Below, one piece after another: positions 8,197-14,721 of a stretch of DNA of 64,000 bases. Position 1 is the first letter of the stretch. Every line of letters begins with the position of its first letter. A model generated the notes under the pieces. It searched no databases, was not told where the DNA came from, and was given only the letters and a program-made list of their open reading frames with translations. This stretch comes from SYOC01 sp964441775 (lineage in GTDB: Bacteria; Desulfobacterota; Binatia; Bin18): assembly GCA_964441775.1 (NCBI GenBank), contig CAYTVL010000003.1, positions 1 to 64,000 of the forward strand. Direction: 5' to 3'. The translations under genes were made by a program, and so were the position numbers.

Positions 8197-11100
8197 ATGA
8201 CCTTCGATGAAGTGCTGGAGCAGGTCCGCGAATTGTTACAGAGCAAAGGCCGCGTGGCCTATCGCGCGCTGAAACGGCGCTTCGGGCTGGACGACGACTA
8301 TTTGGAAGACCTGAAAGCGGAACTGGTCGACGCTGAACATGTGGCGGTTGATGAAGACGGCAAGGTGCTTGTGTGGAAAGACAGTCGAGCGTCTAGCGTC
8401 CAGCATCTAGCGTCGGAAGAGCCTCAGCCGCTCACACAGAGTCCTCAGACGCTAGACCCTAGACCCCGAACCCTCGACGTCGCCAGCGAGCGGCGTCAGC
8501 TCACGGTGATGTTCTGTGACCTGGTAGGCTCGACCGCGCTCTCCGAGCAGTTGGACCCGGAAGAGTATAGCGAGGTGGTGCGCCTTTATCAGGAGACCTG
8601 CGCCCGCGCGATTGGTCACTACGATGGGCGCGTGGCGCAACACCTGGGGGATGGGCTGTTGGTCTACTTCGGCTATCCGGCGGCGCATGAGGATGATGCC
8701 CAACGTGCGGTGCGAACCAGCTTGGAGATTCTGGCGGGACTCCAGCTTCTCAATGGACGGCTGAAGTCTGCGCTCAGAGCGCGCTTACCGCGCCCCATCC
8801 AAGCGCGCATCGGCATCCACACCGGACTCGTCGTGATCGGGGAACTCGGCAGCAGCGAGAAACGAGAAATCCTGGCGCTGGGAGAAACACCCAACCTGGC
8901 GGCGCGCATTCAAGGCCAAGCCAATCCTGATGAAGTGGTGATCAGCGCCGCCACGTATCATCTCGTCGAAGGCCTCTTTGCGTGTGAAGACCGCGGGCAG
9001 CCAGGGCTGAAAGGCATCTCGACCCCACTCACGCTTTATCGGGTCGTGAAGGAGGGTGAGGCCCACAGTCGCTTTGAGGTCGTGGTTCGCAGAGGGCTCA
9101 CGCCGCTGATTGGGCGTGAACATGAATTGGGACTGTTGCGCGAGCGGTGGGAGCGAGTAAAAGACGGCGCTGGGCAGGTGGTATTGCTTAGTGGTGAACC
9201 CGGTATTGGCAAATCACGCTTAGTGGAAGCGCTGAAAGAAACGGTGGAGCGTGAGGGGGCGCGGTGTCTGGAGTTACGCTGTTCGTCATACACACAGAAC
9301 AGCGCGTTACAACCGGTCATCGAACATTTGCAGCGGATCTTACAGTTCCGCTCAGAGGAGACAGCCGAGGAAAGACTGTGCAAGCTAGGCGAAATGACAC
9401 AGGCGTTAGCATTGCAGCCTGACGCCACGCCACTCCTGGCGGCATTGCTCTCGCTCCCGCATTCCGAAGGGTACCCTCCGCTGACATTCAGTCCGCAGAA
9501 ACAAAAGGAGAAGACGCACGAAGCCCTGGTCGCATGGCTGTGCGCCGAAGCGAAGCAGCACCCAGTGACCTACGCCTGGGAAGACTTACACTGGGCTGAT
9601 CCCTCGACGCTGGAGCTGCTCACCCTTTTTCTACAACAAATCCCGACGGTGCGGCTGCTAGTGGTGCTGACATTTCGTCCGGAGTTCACGCCCCTGTGGG
9701 GCGCGCATTCGTATCTTAGCCAACTCATACTCAGTCGGCTGGGGCGCACGCAGGTGGAGACAATGGTGGAGAAGGTAGTCGAACAGGCCTTACGCCCTTC
9801 GATCCTTCGACAAGCTCAGGACTCAGGGCGAACGGGCTCTGATTTAGGTGAGGAAGCTATGGCCGTTCGTGCTGAGCCCGTCGAAGCACGAACAATCCTC
9901 TCTTCTGAAATCATCCAACAGATTGTGAGCAAGACGGATGGGGTGCCGCTGTTTGTCGAGGAGCTAACCAAGAGTGTCGTGGAAGCTACGAGCGCACACG
10001 ACCACGCACCCCTCCACATTGGCATTCCTGCCACGTTACAAGATGCGCTCATGGCTCGGCTCGATCGACTCGGGACAGCCAAAGAGATTGCGCAACTGGG
10101 CGCGACCCTGGGGCGTGAGTTTAGCTATGAACTTCTTCACGCTGTCTCCAATCGAGACGAAGGAAGCTTGCAACGAGGACTGCGGCAATTAGTAGACTCC
10201 GAACTGGTCTTCCAAAGCGGTATGCCGCCACAAGCACGATATCTCTTCAAGCATGCATTGGTGCAGGACACGGCTTATCAGTCGCTGCTCAAGAGCCGCC
10301 GCCAGCAGTTGCATCAACAGATCGCGCTAGTGCTGGAAGAACGGTTTGCAGAGATCAAAGAGACCCAGCCTGAACTCTTGGCTCATCATTACACCGAGGC
10401 TGGGCTGATTGAACAGGCGATTCCGTATTGGCAGCAAGCAGGGCAGATCGCGAGCCAGCACGGGGCCAACGCCGAAGCAGTCAGTCACCTCACCACCGGC
10501 CTGAAGCTGCTGCAGACCTTACCCGACATACCTGCACGCGCACAGCAAGAACTCAACTTACAGCTGGCCTTAGGCGCACTGCTTACCGCAACTAAGGGCT
10601 TTGCCTCGCCAGAAGTTGAATTCGCTTACCGCCGTGCGCGGGGTCTCTGTGAGCAGATAGGAGATCAGAAGCAAGTCTGCCCAGCACTTCGCGGCTTGAC
10701 GCTTTATTATTCAATGCGGCTTGAGCACCAGACGTCATGCACCCTGGCGGACCAGATGCTCACCATCGCGCAGGAGGCACAGGACTCCGGCCTACTCATA
10801 GAAGCGTATCATAGGCAAGGCGCCACGCGGTTGTGGATTGGCGAGTTCCTGGCGGCACGTGCTCATCTGGAACAAGCTATTGCACTTTATGATCCTCAGC
10901 GGCATCGTGCCCATGCCCTCCGCTATGGGGCTGACCCAGGAGTTGCCTGTCGGCTGATCGCCTTGCAGGCCTTGTGGATACTAGGCTATCCAGACCAGGC
11001 ACTTAGGCGTGCCCAAGAGGCCTTCACGCTTGCTCAAGAATTCTCCCATGTCAATACTTTGGGATATGGGTTATCCAGTATGGCCTATATCTATCACGCC

Positions 11101-11742
11101 CGTGGAGAGTGGCGGGCTGCTCAAGAGTGGGCCGAGGCCTGCGTGGCCTTTGCGACCGAAGTGGGCCTGCCCTATTTTGCCGCGCAAAACTCTATCAAGT
11201 TGGGTTCAGCGCTCGCCGCGCAAGGACACTATGAAGACGGCATCACGAAAATGCAGCAAGGGCTGGCCGCCCAGCGCGCCACCGGCGGGCACGGGCTCGA
11301 GCAGCTCTGGCTGGCGTTGCAAGTGGAAGCGGATATTGAGACGGGGCGGTTCGAAGAAGGCTGGACCGCATTAGAGGAGGCCTTAACGATTCGCCCCACA
11401 TACGGGGAACGGTATTGGGAGGCCGACTTATACCGGCTCAAGGGAGAGTTGCTGTTGGCACAAGACCGTCGCGGCCCACTATCCTTGAACCAACGACCTA
11501 GCACAGCCATTGCCGCGGAAGCCGAAGCCTGTTTTCAGCAAGCGATTGAGACCGCCCGCGAACTGAGTGCAAAATCGTTCGAACTCCGCGCCGCTACGAG
11601 TCTCGCTCGTCTCTGGCAACAACAAGGCAAGCGAGCCGAAGCTCACCAATTGTTGTCCGAGGTCTACAACTGGTTCACTGAAGGATTCGATACGAAAGAT
11701 TTGCAAGAGGCGAAGGCGCTGCTAGAGGAATTGAGCCATTGA
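8197..11742 (+). CDS. Class III nucleotide cyclase - AAA ATPase - TPR regulator
   Basis: 1181 residues. Residues 1-65 form a small winged-helix-like domain often found in this family (VLEQVRELLQSKGRVAYRAL). A repeat-rich linker follows (about 66-95). The adenylate/guanylate cyclase homology domain spans about 98-280 (MFCDLVGSTALS with the first metal Asp; HLGDGLLVYFG with the second). A large ATPase of the AAA_16/STAND type has a P-loop GEPGIGKS at 333-340 and a Walker B-like WEDLHWAD near 463. The C-terminal 450 residues are TPR-like helical repeats. A palindromic repeat is translated in frame at about residues 536-566. Likely a large signalling or transcription-linked regulator; the signal is unknown. 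It shares the cyclase-plus-TPR plan with the broken gene at 25013. Confidence 0.8.
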   Translation: MTFDEVLEQVRELLQSKGRVAYRALKRRFGLDDDYLEDLKAELVDAEHVAVDEDGKVLVWKDSRASSVQHLASEEPQPLTQSPQTLDPRPRTLDVASERRQLTVMFCDLVGSTALSEQLDPEEYSEVVRLYQETCARAIGHYDGRVAQHLGDGLLVYFGYPAAHEDDAQRAVRTSLEILAGLQLLNGRLKSALRARLPRPIQARIGIHTGLVVIGELGSSEKREILALGETPNLAARIQGQANPDEVVISAATYHLVEGLFACEDRGQPGLKGISTPLTLYRVVKEGEAHSRFEVVVRRGLTPLIGREHELGLLRERWERVKDGAGQVVLLSGEPGIGKSRLVEALKETVEREGARCLELRCSSYTQNSALQPVIEHLQRILQFRSEETAEERLCKLGEMTQALALQPDATPLLAALLSLPHSEGYPPLTFSPQKQKEKTHEALVAWLCAEAKQHPVTYAWEDLHWADPSTLELLTLFLQQIPTVRLLVVLTFRPEFTPLWGAHSYLSQLILSRLGRTQVETMVEKVVEQALRPSILRQAQDSGRTGSDLGEEAMAVRAEPVEARTILSSEIIQQIVSKTDGVPLFVEELTKSVVEATSAHDHAPLHIGIPATLQDALMARLDRLGTAKEIAQLGATLGREFSYELLHAVSNRDEGSLQRGLRQLVDSELVFQSGMPPQARYLFKHALVQDTAYQSLLKSRRQQLHQQIALVLEERFAEIKETQPELLAHHYTEAGLIEQAIPYWQQAGQIASQHGANAEAVSHLTTGLKLLQTLPDIPARAQQELNLQLALGALLTATKGFASPEVEFAYRRARGLCEQIGDQKQVCPALRGLTLYYSMRLEHQTSCTLADQMLTIAQEAQDSGLLIEAYHRQGATRLWIGEFLAARAHLEQAIALYDPQRHRAHALRYGADPGVACRLIALQALWILGYPDQALRRAQEAFTLAQEFSHVNTLGYGLSSMAYIYHARGEWRAAQEWAEACVAFATEVGLPYFAAQNSIKLGSALAAQGHYEDGITKMQQGLAAQRATGGHGLEQLWLALQVEADIETGRFEEGWTALEEALTIRPTYGERYWEADLYRLKGELLLAQDRRGPLSLNQRPSTAIAAEAEACFQQAIETARELSAKSFELRAATSLARLWQQQGKRAEAHQLLSEVYNWFTEGFDTKDLQEAKALLEELSH
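8391..8480. repeat. Repeat-derived interdomain linker in the cyclase gene
   Basis: The linker between the winged-helix-like and cyclase domains contains repeated GTCTAGCGTC/CATCTAGCGTC units and their inverse, GACGCTAGACCCTAGACC. It encodes a proline-rich peptide (PQTLDPRPRTLD). It resembles intergenic repeat sequence kept in frame. Confidence 0.5.
9803..9895. repeat. Palindromic repeat inserted in frame in the cyclase gene
   Basis: CCTTCGACAAGCTCAGGAC ... GCGAACGG on the left and CCGTTCGTGCTGAGC ... GTCGAAGC on the right form an imperfect inverted pair about 90 bases long. The unit TTCGACAAGCTCAGGAC is a well-known dispersed bacterial repeat. Here it is read through as about 31 residues (ILRQAQDSGRTG ... 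RAEPVEARTIL) inside the ATPase domain without breaking the frame. Confidence 0.7.
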
Positions 11743-11782
11743 ACAATTGAAAGATTGGGGGGGGACAAATTGCGCTTTTCCA

Positions 11783-11802
11783 CGCGGGCATCAATGCCCG
11801 CG
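11783..11802. repeat. Hairpin between convergent genes
   Basis: CGCGGGCAT and ATGCCCGCG form a perfect 9-bp stem with a two-base loop, followed by CTAC. A hairpin at 18869-18891 has the same general design and also ends in CTAC, which suggests one dispersed hairpin family. It may also stop transcription between the cyclase gene and the SDR gene, although no T-run follows. Confidence 0.5.
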
Positions 11803-11829
11803 CTACACAACAGCGCCGGATGAATCCGA

Positions 11830-12597
11830 CTAGCGGGCCGCGTACCCACCATCAATAGTGAACACCGAACCTGTCACCCATGACGACTCGTCCGACGCCA
11901 AATACAATGCCATCGACGCGATGTCCTCCGGCGTGCCGAGGCGACCGATAGGATGGCCCTTCTCCGACAGTTCACGAAATCTCGGATTAGGATTGTGGAA
12001 CACATGGGCCATCATCGGCGTATCGACGCCGCCAGGACAGATCACGTTGCAACGAATTTTCTGCGAGGCGTAGGACATGGCAATAGCCCGCGTCAATGAA
12101 ATGACTCCGCCTTTGGAGGCAGTATAAGCATGCACGTTGCCGATGCCAATGAGGCCAGCTAGAGAAGACACATTGATGATCGAGCCGCCGCCAGCTTTGC
12201 TGATTTCCGGTACGGCGTACTTGCACCCCAGATAGACGCCTTTCAAGTTGACATCAATCACTTGTTGCCAAATCTCTTCGTCAAGATTGGTGACTACTGC
12301 GTCCTTGCGGTGAAGCACAGCTGCATTGTTATACATGATATGCAGCGCCTCATAGCGCTCCACTGCCAAACAGACAGCCGCCTCAACCTGAGCCGCCTGT
12401 GAGACATCAGTAACGATAAAGGCAGCGTGCCCACCGACGGACTTCACCATCTCCACGGTTTCCTCACACCCGTCAGCCTTCACATCAGCCACTACTACGC
12501 TAGCGCCTTCTTTTGCAAACATCACCGCCGCCGCCCTACCCTGCCCGCCACCAGCGCCGGTAATCAGCGCCACTTTTCCCGCTAATCGATCTGCCAT
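11830..12597 (-). CDS. Short-chain dehydrogenase/reductase (classical SDR)
   Basis: 255 residues, normal for classical SDRs. The cofactor motif TGAGGGQG (about residues 13-20), NNAAV (about 90), the catalytic Ser in INVSSLAG (about 142), YTASKGG with Tyr and Lys (about 155-159) and the CPGGVDTPM segment are all present. Ends in SVFTIDGGYAAR, a typical family C-terminus. It oxidises or reduces an alcohol/ketone with NAD(P)H; the substrate is unknown. Start ATG 12597 has GAGGAG; a longer frame upstream is Lys-rich repeat sequence and is rejected. Confidence 0.9.
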   Translation of the reverse strand: MADRLAGKVALITGAGGGQGRAAAVMFAKEGASVVVADVKADGCEETVEMVKSVGGHAAFIVTDVSQAAQVEAAVCLAVERYEALHIMYNNAAVLHRKDAVVTNLDEEIWQQVIDVNLKGVYLGCKYAVPEISKAGGGSIINVSSLAGLIGIGNVHAYTASKGGVISLTRAIAMSYASQKIRCNVICPGGVDTPMMAHVFHNPNPRFRELSEKGHPIGRLGTPEDIASMALYLASDESSWVTGSVFTIDGGYAAR

Positions 12598-12718
12598 ACG
12601 AAGTCTCCTCTTTTTGCCTTTTGACTTTTGCCCTTTGACTTTTGCTTTATTCTCCCAGAAGCGCAAGCCGTCCCCCTCTTGGACGCTCAGAAACGGCTAT
12701 GGTACGGTATGCATCATC

Positions 12719-13945
12719 ATGGCAGGCAAATACGAGAAAGCCCAACGTCGCGGCGCCACTCGCATCGAAGCGGTGCGCCCCATCGCTAAACAGCCGCCAC
12801 GCTGGCCGTTGCTCGCCATTCGCGGGCTGGCGACGGTCGGCATGCTGGTAGGCGTCTACTTGAGCGTGCTGCACGCGCAGGCAGGTGAGAACGGGACCAT
12901 CAATTCTCCCTTGTGCGGCACAGGCCAGGTCATCAATTGCAATAGCGTACTCAGTAGCGCCTATGCGCGGCTGTTCGACATTCCCGTCGCGGAGTGGGCG
13001 GCGGCCACGTATGCAGGCATCTTACTTCTCTCGTTCCTCGGGCAACCGATTCTGCTCGTGCTGCTGTGCGGCTGGGTGTTCGCGTTTTCTCTCTACATGG
13101 CGAGTTTGTCACTTTTTGTCATTAAAGCCGCTTGTCTCTTTTGCATGACCTTGTACGCGGTCAACCTCGGCTTAATTGTGAGTGCGGTTGCGCTCGCACG
13201 CACGACTTCGCTCCTTTCGACTCAGCAAACAATTTTCGCTGGGGTTGGGTATGCCGTACTCTTGGCGGGATTTGGTTGGCAGCAGGCCCAGGACGCAACC
13301 CTGGTTGAAGCGGAAACAGCGCCGGTCTCGGCTCCAGCACCGACGGCCGTGGACACGGAATTTTTACGTTACTACAACAGCCGTCCTTTGGTGGCGTTGA
13401 CGGGAGAGGAGCGCCGCACAGAGGGTCCGCCGCGCGCCACTCTCACCATTAGCGAGTTCGCAGACTTCCGCTGCCCGCAATGCGCCCGCGCTCGTACGGT
13501 CTTCAAGCAGCTCTTGCAGGGCAATCCCAACGACGTCCGGATCATCTTCCATCACTACCCGTTAGATTCAGATTGTAACGCCAGCATCACACAGCAGGTG
13601 CATCCCTCCTCGTGCGCCGCTGCGATTTCCGCCGAATGCGCGGGTGATCAAGGCAAATTTTGGGAATACGCAGACTTGCTGTTTGCCGATCAGAAAGAAT
13701 ACATGAGAGCAGATTTGGAAAGTTTCGCAAAAACGTTGAACCTTGATCTCCAGCGCTTCCAAGCATGCTTGGCCGACACCCAAATCCGCGAACGCATTAA
13801 CAGAGACGTGGCCGAAGCTGAAAAGATCGGCATCAAAGCAACCCCGACCCTCGTGGTCAACGGTCATCTCATTGAGGGAGTTCCTCCGCCCAACAAGTTG
13901 GCCTCGCTTATCACGGCCGAGAGGCAGCGAGCGGGTAAACCGTAA
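12719..13945 (+). CDS. VKOR-DsbA fusion, disulfide-forming membrane protein
   Basis: 408 residues. The N-terminal half is a vitamin K epoxide reductase-type membrane domain: a TM helix near residues 38-55, the loop pair C...C (LCGTGQ and NCNSV), further TM helices near 100-125 and 125-150, and the quinone-site CLFC. After a linker, the C-terminal half is a Thioredoxin_4/DsbA domain with CPQC at 252-255 and a cis-Pro in KATPTL. The fusion would oxidise periplasmic thiols and pass electrons to quinone. The DsbA half is paralogous to the Sec-containing protein at 2874-3902. Start ATG 12719 has no strong ribosome site; an upstream extension lacks family features. Confidence 0.85.
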   Translation: MAGKYEKAQRRGATRIEAVRPIAKQPPRWPLLAIRGLATVGMLVGVYLSVLHAQAGENGTINSPLCGTGQVINCNSVLSSAYARLFDIPVAEWAAATYAGILLLSFLGQPILLVLLCGWVFAFSLYMASLSLFVIKAACLFCMTLYAVNLGLIVSAVALARTTSLLSTQQTIFAGVGYAVLLAGFGWQQAQDATLVEAETAPVSAPAPTAVDTEFLRYYNSRPLVALTGEERRTEGPPRATLTISEFADFRCPQCARARTVFKQLLQGNPNDVRIIFHHYPLDSDCNASITQQVHPSSCAAAISAECAGDQGKFWEYADLLFADQKEYMRADLESFAKTLNLDLQRFQACLADTQIRERINRDVAEAEKIGIKATPTLVVNGHLIEGVPPPNKLASLITAERQRAGKP

Positions 13946-13949
13946 CGAG

Positions 13950-14621
13950 TCACGCCACAATCACATGCTCTTTTGTGATAATAATTGGCAGCGTCCCCGG
14001 CGCGATAAAATTGGGCTCATCAGCGCGCGTGCGTTCGTACTCTGGCGTTGTCGCCGACACACGCATAGCTTGGGTGCTGTCGAACCACGTAATCGCCACC
14101 CCGTCGTAGTCAGGCGTCTTACTGCTCTTGTAAATTGCTAACCGCGTGTGACTTTGCACGTAACGCTTCACCACTGGAATAGAAGCGCCGAGCGGTCCGT
14201 GGATTTCTCGCCAGTGCTTCTGAAAGGCTTCGATAGACATGCCAGGCTTATGCGTCACAAACTCGATGTTTTTGACGCCATCCTGGGGAATCGCGCCATC
14301 TTTGATCACATACTCATCAGTGATGATTGACCTTCTTTTCGTCGGATCAATGAAGTTCGCTTCATCCGCCATCACCGCCGCATATTCCGCTGTGGACGAG
14401 AGTGCGCGCAGGGCGTCGGTATTATCGAACCATAATTCCGCGATGCCATCGAAGACAGGCTCGCCTTTACGGTAACCGGCAAGCAACGTGTGCGACTGCA
14501 CGTAGCGACGGATGCCTGGCATACGTTTGACAATATCTGCATGCGTCGTCAACCAGTATTTCTGGAAGTCCTCGCCCGACATGCCGGGTTTTCGTTTGAT
14601 CATCGCAACAACTTTCACCAT
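13950..14621 (-). CDS. EthD domain protein, tandem duplication
   Basis: About 223 residues made of two copies of a dimeric alpha/beta-barrel EthD unit. Each copy shows KPGMS-EAFQKYW-TH, RYVQSHT, a DG-A-WF-ST/NT segment, and a D-PNFI-P ending before a terminal beta strand. EthD proteins are small and normally act as dimers, so the duplication probably makes a pseudo-dimer in one chain. The family is linked to degradation of ethers and other organic compounds; the reaction is unknown. ATG 14621 follows AAGGAG. It converges with the VKOR-DsbA gene with only four bases between the stops. Confidence 0.75.
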   Translation of the reverse strand: MVKVVAMIKRKPGMSGEDFQKYWLTTHADIVKRMPGIRRYVQSHTLLAGYRKGEPVFDGIAELWFDNTDALRALSSTAEYAAVMADEANFIDPTKRRSIITDEYVIKDGAIPQDGVKNIEFVTHKPGMSIEAFQKHWREIHGPLGASIPVVKRYVQSHTRLAIYKSSKTPDYDGVAITWFDSTQAMRVSATTPEYERTRADEPNFIAPGTLPIIITKEHVIVA

Positions 14622-14721
14622 CGCTCTACTCCTTTTTGCTCCGTCACGTTTCATGCTTTTCGTAGCGACGATACGGAGCCGTCAGGTGCTCGTCAAGCCG
14701 TGGGTACGTCGATTTTCACTG

